From the IMG/VR virus record IMGVR_UViG_3300020475_000367, positions 1 through 38,179 of that record: a stretch of DNA of 38,179 bases. The stretch is one strand, 5' to 3'. Of the stretch, positions 5,852-16,487 are shown in pieces. Position numbers and translations under genes: made by a program. Below the pieces are notes generated by a model. The model ran no database searches. It was not told the DNA's origin and worked only from the letters and a program-made list of their open reading frames with translations. Source of the stretch: a virus. Numbering within the stretch: the first letter of the stretch is position 1; each line of letters starts with the position of its first letter.

Positions 5852-8800
5852 AACAGTAGCCCTACTACAATTAACACCATTTGCTTTTATTGCTTGTGCA
5901 GTAGCGATGGTTGTTCTTCGCGCAAGCGGTTCAAGAGTCTTCTTCGATGTTGTGGGAACATTCCAAGCAACTAAAATGCTTAAGGACGCTGGGGCTACGG
6001 CCACAGTTCTTGAATCTCTTTACTTAGATTCCCTAATGGGTATACAAGAAGCCGGTGCAGAAATAGCACAGATGTTTGATTTCGTAGATGAGGTTTTACC
6101 TATTGCGGTTGAGATTGAAAATGCAAGAGTTGAGTTTGAAAAGTTCGTAGACAATATAGATGAGGCAAAAGCATTAGAAAATGAAATCCAAAAAATAGGT
6201 TTATCATTTGGTTTTGCTGCCGATGAGGCCTTTGAGGCTGGTGCGCGTATGGCGCAACTTAGCGGTGTTTTGGGTGGTCAAGGCAGCACAGCAGCCGGAA
6301 CCGAAATGGGTATGATGTTTGGTGCGATAAGCGGTATGGGAACAGAGGCTGCTATGCAGCGACTAATTAACTTAAACCAACAGACCAAGTTTATGACTAA
6401 GAACATAGAGGAGGGTATGACGGCACAAGAAAAATCTAATGTGATTAAGCGAGATACTATACGAGTTCTCGACCAACTAAACACAGTTGAGAACAGGTCG
6501 GCGGCTACTATGTCGCAAATAACTTTCGTTATGAATCAGTTTGCATCACAGGCCCACTTAACCAATGAAAGTATTGGTGCTATGGCCGCTATGTCGGCTA
6601 CACTAATTGAGGCTGGTGAGGAACAAGGTAAGGGTGGTCGTGCCTTGCGTATGATATATGCTAGGCTTGGTGCAGATACAAATGGCGCAAGAACAACTAT
6701 CGAAAATCTTGGTATTGCTGTTACCGATACCAACGGAGATATGAGGCCATTTAGTCGTATTCTACAAGAGTTAGCAGAACACTATAATACACTTAACGGC
6801 GAACAGAAAATGCAACTGGCGCAAAATGTAGCCGGTAACAGACATTACACTCGCCTTATTAAATTGCTTGAAAATGTAGACAGGGTAAGAGAACTTGAGT
6901 TAGAGGCCCTGTTAGCACAATTCCCAGCAAGGCAGGAGTTAGAGCGTAGGCTTGACTCAGAAGTGTTTGCTTATGAACGAGCGGAAGCATCACTTAAAAA
7001 TTATAGTGGTGCAGTTGGTAATGCTTTACTACCTGCTATGACTGCTGTTATTGAACAGCAAGCCCTATTCAACCAAACACTAGCAAGTGTTTTAGAAGGT
7101 AGACTTGGTAAGATTGCTTCGGGAATAGTAATGATGAGTAGGCTTATGTCTAATTTTGTTGGTCCTACTACACAAGCAATAATTTCTATTAGGACTCTTT
7201 CTATTGCTTTACAAACACAAAATCTTGTCTACCGCGCCTTAAGAGGCGAAGAAATAGCCGGAACTCATGTTAAAAAGGAAGCAATACTACTAACTGATAC
7301 AGAGGTTATGGCTATAAATGAAAAAACCCAAGCGCTAATGCTAGAAAGGCAGCAAATACAGGCAAATATAGTAAGGCAGGAAGCGGAAAGCATCAGCACT
7401 AAAAATAGCGCTGCTTCTCGCGGTCAATACAATCGTCACTTAAAGGAGTCTAGGGCCGCATTAGCAGAAAACACAGTAGCATTAGAACAAAATACTATCG
7501 AGTTAGTAGATAACGGTACTGCTACAAGAAGTGCGGCTGTGTCTGCTAATTTATTAGAAGGCGCACATTTGAAAGGGAGTATGACTGCTATTAAGTATTC
7601 TATGGGATTGGGTGCTTTAGGCACAGGATTTATGATGTTTGCAGAAGAAGAAAGAGAAATGCGAATAGGTATGATTCTTACTACTACTGCTATGGCTATA
7701 CAAATGGGACAAGCCTACCTAAGCATGAAGGCTATGATAGCAAAAGCAGCATCAGAAGCGGCTGCAACTGCAACAACTAACGCCCATACATGGTCAACAG
7801 TTCAAAGCACAAAAGCCTTACACACACAGGCTTTCGCTGCTTTAAAAGCGAAGACTTCTATGCTTATGATGAACAAAAGTATGACCGCTACAATTGCGAA
7901 GTTTGCGCTTTTAATCGCTGCGGTGTATGCTATAGAAGCAGTCCTTGATAAACTAGGTTTGTTTGGGACAGCCGATACGACTTCTATGGATAACATGGGA
8001 GGACAAATAGCAGATACGGCTTTAGTTATGGAATATATGACTCAAGAAACAACTGCTCTAACTGCTGCATTTGATGAAAATGTTAACATGATAAATAGTA
8101 TGGCTGACGCTACTGATTCCGCAAGCATTAGAATAGTTAACGCAAAGAGGGCTGAAAATGCTGCTATTGAAGAAGTTTTGCTTGCTCGACAACTTGAAAC
8201 TATGGAGTTTCAAAACGCAGAGGGCGCAGTTAACGACTACATAAAGGCCCAAAAAGAATTAGACAGATTAGAAGCAGGAGAAGGAGATAACCCCATCGCA
8301 AGGTTAATGGCGGGCCTTGATGATGCGATGGGCGGGCATTACTGGGAACCTCTAGGATTAAAAATCCCCGGATATTCTACCTTTATCAAAGACTTTTTTA
8401 CAGGAGGCATACTTTCAGAAAGAGAAGAAGCAGAAAAAATAGTAGAAGATTTTGCTGTTGACTTTGTTGATTTGCATGAGTTTATGTCTACTAGAAGTAT
8501 TGAGAGTTATGAAGACTTAACAAATGTAGTTCAAGAATATGTTGATACATTTAATGACTTCGGCAAAGAAGATGCCGACGGTATGGTAGGCGCATTAACT
8601 ACAGTAACAGATGGAATACATAACTTTAACAATGCAAGAGAAGAAATGTTCTTTGGTTTTTCTGCCGATAGGCTTTCGGGCGACTTGGTAAGACAAGTTC
8701 ACCAACAAGGAGTTGAAACACTTATTACTTCTACTGAGGTAATTATGCACAACAATTTCAATGGATTAACTGTGCCCGAAGTAGCAGACCAAATTATAGA

Positions 8801-8858
8801 GGAGATAGAGAGTAGAGGGAATATGAGAGGGTATACTCTCAACACCGCGACAAGGTGA
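5838..8858 (+). CDS. Tape measure protein (TP901 family type)
   Basis: 1006 residues; GGAG lies 11 bases before ATG 5838. An N-terminal hydrophobic stretch (about 8-27) is followed by long helical regions. Residues about 120-330 contain the TP901-1 core signature: alternating helices with FGFAADEAFEAGARMAQL, then ATMSQITFVMNQFASQ, AMSATLIEAGEEQGKGGRAL and IENLGIAVTDTNGDMRPFS. Later hydrophobic segments (about 586-605, 611-635, 680-700) are typical of proteins that help DNA enter the cell. At about 110 nm expected tail length (roughly 1.5 angstrom per residue, minus ends) it implies a medium-long tail. Position after the chaperones supports the call strongly. Confidence 0.85.
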   Translation: MIGIETVALLQLTPFAFIACAVAMVVLRASGSRVFFDVVGTFQATKMLKDAGATATVLESLYLDSLMGIQEAGAEIAQMFDFVDEVLPIAVEIENARVEFEKFVDNIDEAKALENEIQKIGLSFGFAADEAFEAGARMAQLSGVLGGQGSTAAGTEMGMMFGAISGMGTEAAMQRLINLNQQTKFMTKNIEEGMTAQEKSNVIKRDTIRVLDQLNTVENRSAATMSQITFVMNQFASQAHLTNESIGAMAAMSATLIEAGEEQGKGGRALRMIYARLGADTNGARTTIENLGIAVTDTNGDMRPFSRILQELAEHYNTLNGEQKMQLAQNVAGNRHYTRLIKLLENVDRVRELELEALLAQFPARQELERRLDSEVFAYERAEASLKNYSGAVGNALLPAMTAVIEQQALFNQTLASVLEGRLGKIASGIVMMSRLMSNFVGPTTQAIISIRTLSIALQTQNLVYRALRGEEIAGTHVKKEAILLTDTEVMAINEKTQALMLERQQIQANIVRQEAESISTKNSAASRGQYNRHLKESRAALAENTVALEQNTIELVDNGTATRSAAVSANLLEGAHLKGSMTAIKYSMGLGALGTGFMMFAEEEREMRIGMILTTTAMAIQMGQAYLSMKAMIAKAASEAAATATTNAHTWSTVQSTKALHTQAFAALKAKTSMLMMNKSMTATIAKFALLIAAVYAIEAVLDKLGLFGTADTTSMDNMGGQIADTALVMEYMTQETTALTAAFDENVNMINSMADATDSASIRIVNAKRAENAAIEEVLLARQLETMEFQNAEGAVNDYIKAQKELDRLEAGEGDNPIARLMAGLDDAMGGHYWEPLGLKIPGYSTFIKDFFTGGILSEREEAEKIVEDFAVDFVDLHEFMSTRSIESYEDLTNVVQEYVDTFNDFGKEDADGMVGALTTVTDGIHNFNNAREEMFFGFSADRLSGDLVRQVHQQGVETLITSTEVIMHNNFNGLTVPEVADQIIEEIESRGNMRGYTLNTATR

Positions 8859-8862
8859 GTGA

Positions 8863-11800
8863 ATGGTAAGAACCGTAGAAAAGAAATATCAAGTGTGGCT
8901 TGCTGGCTACTACGATGACTTCAACGGGGCGAGAGCCATACCCGACGACGAAAACAGACCGACAGACACATCCTATTCTGCAATTAAAAGCCATTTTGGT
9001 AATCCGATGAACGGTGAAGCATTTATTAATCCACGCTTTAGATTTTCCGTTGAAGAAAGAACATTAGATTCAGCAAAGAAAATAACTACAAGCGCTAATC
9101 AGTATTTACAAAACAACGGTATATTTGAGTGGCTTACCTTTGATAACACGCGCTTATCACGCGATGAATGGGAAGGTAGGGCACAACTACAATATCCCGA
9201 TGGTCATGTAGCCAATCGCTACAAGTTCGACAATGATTCAAATTATGGTAGTGCATTTTATCAGAGATTTATTAACGGACACAATAGTAACGCTTCCTAT
9301 ATAGTTCCTGTTGGAGATAACGATGCTACCTTTGGTCATAGCGATATGAAAGATTACGATAATACTAACTATAACGCTGATAACGCTGGCCTACATTCAA
9401 CAACTGGGGATTTCGTGCAACGAGCGCATCTTACTGGTGTTTGGATGGGTGAGGTTCTTCAACAAGACCATACGACTACTACTCCATCAAATATAAATCA
9501 AGAGATACATTCACCTTCAAAACAACCCTTTCTTTGCATACAGGCATCAAGGAAGGCAGACACAAACTCGGCTACGACCCCAAGTATAATTTATGATGGC
9601 GCACTAAACACAAGACTAGATGGTGATGTTTTTACTGCAAGAGTAGCCCTACAGAGTGGTATAACAACAGGCGCTTGGGCTGATGTTGGTATTAAGTTTG
9701 AAATTGGTTTTGCTAATACTCAAGCGGGCCTTCTTAACGATACCGGATATACTGGTACACCAGCAATAGATTATACCCTTGACCTTAATGCAATAAGTTA
9801 CGACACACAAGCATACTTAGGTGGTGGTAGTTATAACACACCACAGGTTGCGATAGACGATGCTTGGCTTGATGTTGATTTTGTGTTTGACTATACTAAC
9901 AACCAATTCGATGTATGGGTGAATGGAACATCTCATGCTACCAACCAAACTATGTCGGGCGGTTCTGCTACAACCGCCGCAAACCTTTATGGTTATCAAC
10001 TTACTGTTACCAACGAAGGAAGTAGCGGTACTGTAGGATTTATTTCATATTTAATGCTTGACCGCGTAGGTGTTGTAAGATACCTTACTGATGATTTGAA
10101 CAGATTTAATACTGCTGATGAAGTTCAGATAATTAATATGAATGTAAAACAAACTAATAACGGTATATCTTCTTGTGATGTTACTGTAGCAGACGACCCA
10201 AAACTAACTGGTAGTGCGCGTGGTGCAGCATCTACAGATTATATTCTTAATTTGAGAAACCTTTTTATTGCTACTGCGCCTCTTGACTGGAACTTGTTGA
10301 TATTCGCAGATACTACTAAGAGAATAGACAGGCCCGTATGGAGAGGTGAGATATCTTTATTTAATATCTCAGAAAAAGAAAGGTCAAGACAATTAAGATT
10401 CTCGGCGTATGATTCTATGGGCTATCTTGATAGACAAATGCCCCTATGGGATATAGGACAAAACGGGGAAAATACTTCTGAGTCCTCTACAAATTATTGG
10501 TCGTATGATGCACAGGGTTTCCGTAATGCTATGTATCTTGGGGCAGATAAACTAACACTTCTTGACGGTAACATCGGGTTTGATTCTGATAGTTCATACG
10601 AGGAAACATCAAACCAAAGAACACAATTAGGGTCGGGACACCCTATCCAAATGTATAACAACGAAGATGTGTATGGCCCCAATAACACAGAAGACAGTTA
10701 TGAAGGCTATCCTATAGACGGCTTCGTTCAAAAGGCTAGTTCAACAGAAACTATTATGATAATGAAAGACTCATCACATACTATCACTACATCTTCACCT
10801 TCCGGTGGAGTTAACATAGTAAGTTCAAATCACACAGCCTCAAGTAAAACACCGAGTGCTGTAAGTGGTGCTGATATTGAGTTTTCTGCTGGGACCCTAG
10901 CATACAGTCCCGAAGCATCTAAGATTGTCTATATGGGTAAATATCCTATTCTAAGAGAATCAGAAAGAATTGATTATTACAATACTACGGCGGCTGGGCA
11001 GAGACATAGAGACTGGGTAACTTGGAATGACGACCACCCCTCAACTGATGATTGGGGTACTCAATATCTACACAAATTATATGTTTATTTCGATGCTGAC
11101 CCGTCATTAAAAAGCGGAGACACATTCTATATCAATAGAAGAAATGATGCTAATAGCGTAAATCTAACATCAAGTTATAATCAAAAACACAGAGTAGTAT
11201 ACATTAAGAAAATAAGAAATTACTTTGGTGGGACCTATGGTGAATCTACTCTTAATTCAACAGTTAGTTATTTATGGGTAGTTAGAACACTAACAGATTA
11301 TTCCGGGTCTGAAAGTCATGGAGTATATGCAGCCAACTCTGATGCTGATTCGGACACGCTTTTATCAAGCACAAATAGGTTTTCATGGTCTAAAGATACA
11401 GGTATAGTGAGTAATGTTATGGATGCTAATTTAACTAACATTAAAAACAGAGCAATACACGCACAATGGATGAGGGACCTTCCTCTCTCTTTATGGTTTA
11501 GATATCATTTTGGGAAGATAAATAAAGACCCTAAAGATGAACCGCCACCTTACGGTCAAACAGGCGCATTATCGGGAACTGGTACAAGTTCACCCAGCAG
11601 ACATTGTAGGGTGATGGCGAGCCAAACTCTTTCACCTACTACCACAATACTTGAGGTTGAAGAAAGCGCCTTTGATGTAGCACCTAATGCTGGCGTTGCT
11701 GAAATATGGGTAACGCAGGATTCATCTATGCTATACAAAAGAGCATCAACATTCAAAGAGAAGTTCATTTATGAGGGTAAAGTTACTGTAGGTGGAAAGT

Positions 11801-14800
11801 GGTATTTAGTGGGTGTAAGACATATCAATGGAACCTATGCTATAAACGCATCCAGCCGGTATTCTGAGGGTGGGATAGATAGGCGCGTGTTTCTTAAGTT
11901 TGAAGACTTTGAAGATGATTACAAACACTTGTGGTTACTTTGGTCTGATATGAGAAATAGTGGTGACGCAAATGCAGACGGGTCTGAGAGAAAGGTGGAT
12001 TTCGGTTTACAATATCCATTAAATGATAACTATAATTTTGACCTTTACTTCACAGACCAAGTAGATGAAAATGGTAACATAGATAAGTTCGGTAATCTTA
12101 ATGTTGGAGAAGACCTAGATGTGTGGAATGTTGATTCTACTTCTGACCCCTTTACTGGTGGTGCGTTTTCAAAACCAGTTGATTACACTAAACCCACTAC
12201 ATCTGCTATAACACTAGATTCAAACAGCGGTAGTTTGAGGGTAACATTAAGTGGCTCAGATACAACAAGCGGTCTTAATTACGGTGACTATGTATATCTC
12301 ACAGGAACTGCGTCACACGATGGACTGCATACTATTAGTAGCAAAACAAGCACCGCTATAACCACATCAACTACATTTGCTAGTGCTACACAAAACCTTG
12401 CTAACACAGCAAGAGCATATCCCGTTACTGGTAGCGAAGATAACTTTTCACATTATCAAGATTGGGAAGATAAAGCAGGTTCTTTCTTAGTAATAGACGC
12501 GGCAAGATTCTTCAATCTTAATACTCACATAAATGGAGGAAAAACTGGGCAATTTGCTGGTGGTCGAACAGACTTAACAGACTACATAGTCGAAGAAAGG
12601 TCGGGACACCCAACCCTTATTGATAACTATTGGACTGAGGCTATTGCTTCTTATCAAAATACCGGAACAGTAGCAAGACAACATGAGAATCAAAACTTCT
12701 TAATTTCCGATGTTACTGTTGCTTCTCTTGGGTTTATAGATGGTTACAAAGGTTTGCCTGTTCACGATGCTTCTATATTCGATACAAGCGGTGTTGGTAA
12801 ACTCATAACAGTTTATTCACAAAACAGAAATGAAGGAGGAAATGATTTAGCATATTTTAAGTGGGAAGGAAAAGTTGAGACTGAGGAAGTTAGCGCTGGT
12901 TCTTCGGATGCTACTATAGATGCTGTTTCCGCAGAGGGTGCAGATTCCGCAACCGGAGAAACAGTTGTGACGATTCAATGCTTAAACAATACCCACGATA
13001 CTAACGGCGTAACAGGAGGTATGATTATAGAAAGAACTAATAGTGGAGGAACTATAACCTATCATAATATCGTAAGGGTTTTATCAGAAACAGAGTTAAC
13101 AGTTGTAAGCGATGGTAATTGGGCTACTACTGATACCTACAAAATACCAGTTCAGTTAGGCTCAATATATGTGATAGATGCAAGTTCTATAGAAGACTCA
13201 ATATCGGCGGACCCCGAAAATACCGAAACTATGATATACGAATTATACGAAGCAGAATCTATTGAGTGGGCTGATTTAGGCGTTTCCTTTAATCTTGGAA
13301 CTACGCCGGGAGACGAAGACACACCAATAGCATACGAAGTTCATTCTACTGTTTACTCTAATTTTATGCTAAGATTAATGATGCACATGGATGGGTTTTA
13401 CAAAAGTAAAAACGGCGGAACATTCTCTGAAAGTGATAAGATTCGTATGATTTGGAATGCGGCAATCATGGACTCTTGGTTGCCGTCAGCAAGAGTTAAT
13501 TCTATCTTTGATATAAACAATGTTCCTATTACAAATATGATGACTACCTATAACGACACTACGAGTAATGACTCATTCGGTTCGGTTCTTGATATTAGAG
13601 GAGTTACTTTAGGAAGCGCTATAGCAAAACTACAAGAATTAGCAGGGCATGGTTCTACTAACGGACTCTTTACATCCTTTTCTTATCTCATAGGTAGGGA
13701 TAACAGGTTTGAGTTTAGACCCAAGTTTAATTCCGGATTAGTGTTAAACAGAGACAACATTAGAGTAAGCCAAATGATTTCTGATTTAACTGGTCAGATA
13801 ACAAATGTTCGTGTGTATTACAATAACGGTAATTCCTTTGTTGATTGGCCTTCTGTTAATTTAGACGATTCTACACGTTGGAATATACTAACACACAATG
13901 CCATAACATCAAGCGAAGAAGCCTTGCTTGTAGCAAAACAGGAATACAATCAGCGACAAAACTCACCGCTTAGTTTATCCGTTACTCCTATACTTGAATC
14001 AGATGTAGAATACAAAATGATAGAGAGTGGGCGTTACGGATATATCGCTGACCCATATATTGCTTTGTGGGGAACTAACGATACAGTCGCTAATGTATGC
14101 AACTGGACTCTTTTAGGCACAGGGGGCGTTTTATTTCCGGGCATGGTAAATGCTCTTGACGGTAATATGAATATAGATACAGACCCTCTACAAGACAGAT
14201 ACGGTTCTTCTAGGAACACTAACGCAGCAGGAGATGTGGAGTGGGCACATAACTACTATTGGTATGGAAGTAACTCTATTTCTAAGGCAGTTCAGATAGT
14301 TCACATACCAAATAAGACCCCTGTTGTTAGCGATGCTACCAGCCAGCCTATGAGAATATGGGTAGACTTAAAGAGTGGGCAAAGCGGAACAGATATAGAC
14401 AACGCAGAGTTTACAATTTCTGTCGCTGATTATTCTTTTAGTGGTAAGGCAAGAAGTGAAACTATTAGTGGTAGTATTGTTACAAAAGATGTAAAACATA
14501 GTGGGTATTACGAAATAGCATTCCCATCAAATTATGGCGCAGTAGCAAACGCTAAAATAGTTTTTTCCTTTAACGCAGAATACTGCCGTGCCCTTCTAAG
14601 ACACAGGTGTGGCGACCCAACAAACGCAAACATTTTAGCGCAAGTAGGGACTAACACAGATACTATCTTCCCATTGGGTAAGAGGGTCTATACTGAGATG
14701 GGTGGAGGCTTCCGTAATGGGAGAGTTCTTTGGTATGCACCACGCATTCATATCTGTCGTGATTTATCTTATGTACCAGCAACATATGCAAGCGTAACAG

Positions 14801-15771
14801 ATGCTGGTCTACAACTAAGTTCGGAGTCTATGGTAATACAGGACGTTTTATGGAAGGTTGCTGCTGGTAAAACAGAAGAAGTTAGTCTTACCTTAGAAAG
14901 AGATGAGTCTATTGCGGCAGCGGGCTTGATAGGGTATCTTTTCCCTAAAGGTAGTGGGCAACGACAGAGAGGTTCCCCTATTGGCGGTGGTGGAAGCGAT
15001 AGCGGGTATGAAGATGGCGACAACAACATAACGCCACCTCCTAACACAGATGACGCTGTTACAGACCCAAGTGAGCAGAAGCCCGAAGGAGGAACAAAGG
15101 ACTCGACAGGACAGTCCTATTCCGCCTCTAAAACATCAAGAACTCCACTTAGTAGCAGTAGAATGAATCTACCAAACGATAATCTTTCGGGTGATTCACG
15201 TTTCTCTGTTTTAGGTCAGAATAAGATTACCTCTACACCATCTACTATGAGGAGTTTAGAAGGTATGGATATAGACATACGAGCCGTAAGCGGAACCGCG
15301 TCAGTAACCGCAGACGGTTATGTATTTGGTGGTAAAGCATTGATGGGGGGCGAAGCATCTGCTGCTTCCCAAGAGGTTAGTATAGAAACATCCTTTGTTG
15401 TCCCTCAAGATATACTAAATAATAGAATGACCATACAAGCATATGTAACGCATAGTCCTAAAGTAGCGAACTATACCGATGCAGTTTTATATGTTACAGT
15501 TGTAGTAGAAGAAACTGGCGAAACAGTTACAAATACTGTTAAAATAAAAAGCGGAATACGAAATCAGATAATTAATCTTTTATCCAACAAAGCAATTAAA
15601 GGATTAAGAAAATCGGGCAGGAAAATTAAAGTTACCGTAACAAGAAAACCCGGAATTGGTGATGATGATGCAAACACAACAAGCATTACACTACATAACC
15701 TTGATGTAAAGATGAGGAGAGCGTCAGCCCACACATCTTCGTCGTCTAACAAGTTTTCTTACAACTCGTAA
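8863..15771 (+). CDS. Giant tail hub/tip protein with LamG-like domain
   Basis: 2302 residues, the largest gene here. An N-terminal region (1-210) comes first. Residues about 220-400 form a LamG/concanavalin-like beta domain (ARVALQSGITTGAWADVG; FDYTNNQFDVWVNGTSH). A baseplate-hub-like first half (about 406-530; VWRGEISLFNISEKERSRQL, AYDSMGYLDRQMP) and its partner (about 1586-1720; AIAKLQELAGHGSTNG, then LLVAKQEYNQRQNSPLSLS) are separated by some 1050 residues of beta-rich insertions. A Gly/Ser/Pro-rich linker (about 2030-2110) leads to a C-terminal beta domain. It probably forms the tail tip and receptor contact. No peptidoglycan hydrolase motif was seen, as expected for an archaeal host. 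Confidence 0.65.
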   Translation: MVRTVEKKYQVWLAGYYDDFNGARAIPDDENRPTDTSYSAIKSHFGNPMNGEAFINPRFRFSVEERTLDSAKKITTSANQYLQNNGIFEWLTFDNTRLSRDEWEGRAQLQYPDGHVANRYKFDNDSNYGSAFYQRFINGHNSNASYIVPVGDNDATFGHSDMKDYDNTNYNADNAGLHSTTGDFVQRAHLTGVWMGEVLQQDHTTTTPSNINQEIHSPSKQPFLCIQASRKADTNSATTPSIIYDGALNTRLDGDVFTARVALQSGITTGAWADVGIKFEIGFANTQAGLLNDTGYTGTPAIDYTLDLNAISYDTQAYLGGGSYNTPQVAIDDAWLDVDFVFDYTNNQFDVWVNGTSHATNQTMSGGSATTAANLYGYQLTVTNEGSSGTVGFISYLMLDRVGVVRYLTDDLNRFNTADEVQIINMNVKQTNNGISSCDVTVADDPKLTGSARGAASTDYILNLRNLFIATAPLDWNLLIFADTTKRIDRPVWRGEISLFNISEKERSRQLRFSAYDSMGYLDRQMPLWDIGQNGENTSESSTNYWSYDAQGFRNAMYLGADKLTLLDGNIGFDSDSSYEETSNQRTQLGSGHPIQMYNNEDVYGPNNTEDSYEGYPIDGFVQKASSTETIMIMKDSSHTITTSSPSGGVNIVSSNHTASSKTPSAVSGADIEFSAGTLAYSPEASKIVYMGKYPILRESERIDYYNTTAAGQRHRDWVTWNDDHPSTDDWGTQYLHKLYVYFDADPSLKSGDTFYINRRNDANSVNLTSSYNQKHRVVYIKKIRNYFGGTYGESTLNSTVSYLWVVRTLTDYSGSESHGVYAANSDADSDTLLSSTNRFSWSKDTGIVSNVMDANLTNIKNRAIHAQWMRDLPLSLWFRYHFGKINKDPKDEPPPYGQTGALSGTGTSSPSRHCRVMASQTLSPTTTILEVEESAFDVAPNAGVAEIWVTQDSSMLYKRASTFKEKFIYEGKVTVGGKWYLVGVRHINGTYAINASSRYSEGGIDRRVFLKFEDFEDDYKHLWLLWSDMRNSGDANADGSERKVDFGLQYPLNDNYNFDLYFTDQVDENGNIDKFGNLNVGEDLDVWNVDSTSDPFTGGAFSKPVDYTKPTTSAITLDSNSGSLRVTLSGSDTTSGLNYGDYVYLTGTASHDGLHTISSKTSTAITTSTTFASATQNLANTARAYPVTGSEDNFSHYQDWEDKAGSFLVIDAARFFNLNTHINGGKTGQFAGGRTDLTDYIVEERSGHPTLIDNYWTEAIASYQNTGTVARQHENQNFLISDVTVASLGFIDGYKGLPVHDASIFDTSGVGKLITVYSQNRNEGGNDLAYFKWEGKVETEEVSAGSSDATIDAVSAEGADSATGETVVTIQCLNNTHDTNGVTGGMIIERTNSGGTITYHNIVRVLSETELTVVSDGNWATTDTYKIPVQLGSIYVIDASSIEDSISADPENTETMIYELYEAESIEWADLGVSFNLGTTPGDEDTPIAYEVHSTVYSNFMLRLMMHMDGFYKSKNGGTFSESDKIRMIWNAAIMDSWLPSARVNSIFDINNVPITNMMTTYNDTTSNDSFGSVLDIRGVTLGSAIAKLQELAGHGSTNGLFTSFSYLIGRDNRFEFRPKFNSGLVLNRDNIRVSQMISDLTGQITNVRVYYNNGNSFVDWPSVNLDDSTRWNILTHNAITSSEEALLVAKQEYNQRQNSPLSLSVTPILESDVEYKMIESGRYGYIADPYIALWGTNDTVANVCNWTLLGTGGVLFPGMVNALDGNMNIDTDPLQDRYGSSRNTNAAGDVEWAHNYYWYGSNSISKAVQIVHIPNKTPVVSDATSQPMRIWVDLKSGQSGTDIDNAEFTISVADYSFSGKARSETISGSIVTKDVKHSGYYEIAFPSNYGAVANAKIVFSFNAEYCRALLRHRCGDPTNANILAQVGTNTDTIFPLGKRVYTEMGGGFRNGRVLWYAPRIHICRDLSYVPATYASVTDAGLQLSSESMVIQDVLWKVAAGKTEEVSLTLERDESIAAAGLIGYLFPKGSGQRQRGSPIGGGGSDSGYEDGDNNITPPPNTDDAVTDPSEQKPEGGTKDSTGQSYSASKTSRTPLSSSRMNLPNDNLSGDSRFSVLGQNKITSTPSTMRSLEGMDIDIRAVSGTASVTADGYVFGGKALMGGEASAASQEVSIETSFVVPQDILNNRMTIQAYVTHSPKVANYTDAVLYVTVVVEETGETVTNTVKIKSGIRNQIINLLSNKAIKGLRKSGRKIKVTVTRKPGIGDDDANTTSITLHNLDVKMRRASAHTSSSSNKFSYNS

Positions 15772-16454
15772 TCTTCTCTAAGAGCAAGAATTGCTCGCGC
15801 CTTTCGTCTAGTGATACCACTAACCTGCATAAGAGATTTCTGTGTAGTTCCCTTCCTAAGAATGTTTGGTATGCTTTCAAACTCGTTTAATAAATCTTCG
15901 GCTTGTGTTGTAGTTATTCCTTCTATGGAAGAAAGGATTTGGATTCGTGAATCTAACTTAGATTTTTTTACGGCATTTTTCTCCTCCGTAGCGAGGCGAT
16001 GTAGAGCCAGCCCCTGCTGTGTATGATTCACAACAAGCCATTCTACGAACTCATCCATAGTAGTAACTTCCATATATTTAATTTTAGGGAATCTTTGATA
16101 GAATGTGGCTTTGAATTGTTGTATTACCTTTTTCATTCTCGCCATCTCTACGGCTAACGACCTAGCGCTTGGTCTACCATTATGAACATACGGTTTTAGT
16201 TGAGTACCGTACACAACTAAGAATGGATGCTCACAAGAGTCCTGTAAGTCTCTTAGTTGGTCTACAATAGTGCGTGTGCGTCCGAAGCCCATGATAGACC
16301 TGTATAGGTCGTTTATCTCTTTGGCCTCTATACCCCACTCACCCATAGTATAGTCGGATGATTTCATCCGACATACATTTACCTTATCACTACCCATTCT
16401 CATTAACAACTTATTAACTACTTTAGGGTTTTCGCGGTCATCTACTAAGAGCAT
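15759..16454 (-). CDS. ERCC4-type (XPF/Hef) nuclease with helix-hairpin-helix domain
   Basis: 231 residues. Residues 4-9 (VDDREN) and 43-49 (EAKEIND) form the XPF nuclease core; the classical ERKxxxD is here E-A-K-x3-D, so the Arg is replaced by Ala. Residues about 175-231 are a double helix-hairpin-helix DNA-binding domain (LSSIEGITTTQAEDLL, VSGITRRKARAILAL). The helicase domain of Hef/XPF is absent. Archaeal enzymes of this type cut branched DNA such as forks and flaps, so it may process replication intermediates or resolve DNA before packaging. It has its own TATA-like element and its 3' end overlaps the tail hub gene by 13 bp. Confidence 0.8.
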   Translation of the reverse strand: MLLVDDRENPKVVNKLLMRMGSDKVNVCRMKSSDYTMGEWGIEAKEINDLYRSIMGFGRTRTIVDQLRDLQDSCEHPFLVVYGTQLKPYVHNGRPSARSLAVEMARMKKVIQQFKATFYQRFPKIKYMEVTTMDEFVEWLVVNHTQQGLALHRLATEEKNAVKKSKLDSRIQILSSIEGITTTQAEDLLNEFESIPNILRKGTTQKSLMQVSGITRRKARAILALREDYEL

Positions 16455-16476
16455 GACCTAATGATAGCACGAAGGG

Positions 16477-16485
16477 TTGATAAAG
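16477..16485 (-). promoter_or_regulatory. Putative TATA box for the XPF-like nuclease
   Basis: CTTTATCAA on the minus strand, centred at 16481, 27 bp upstream of ATG 16454. This fits a leaderless start. It lies immediately after the stop of the preceding zinc-ribbon gene (16488). Confidence 0.4.
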
Positions 16486-16487
16486 AG

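Noticed and set aside
5923-5931. A CGCAAGCGG near-copy of the regulatory motif in the tape-measure gene
   Set aside because: One mismatch, opposite transcription context, and no TATA-like nonamer at the 24-bp register; treated as chance.
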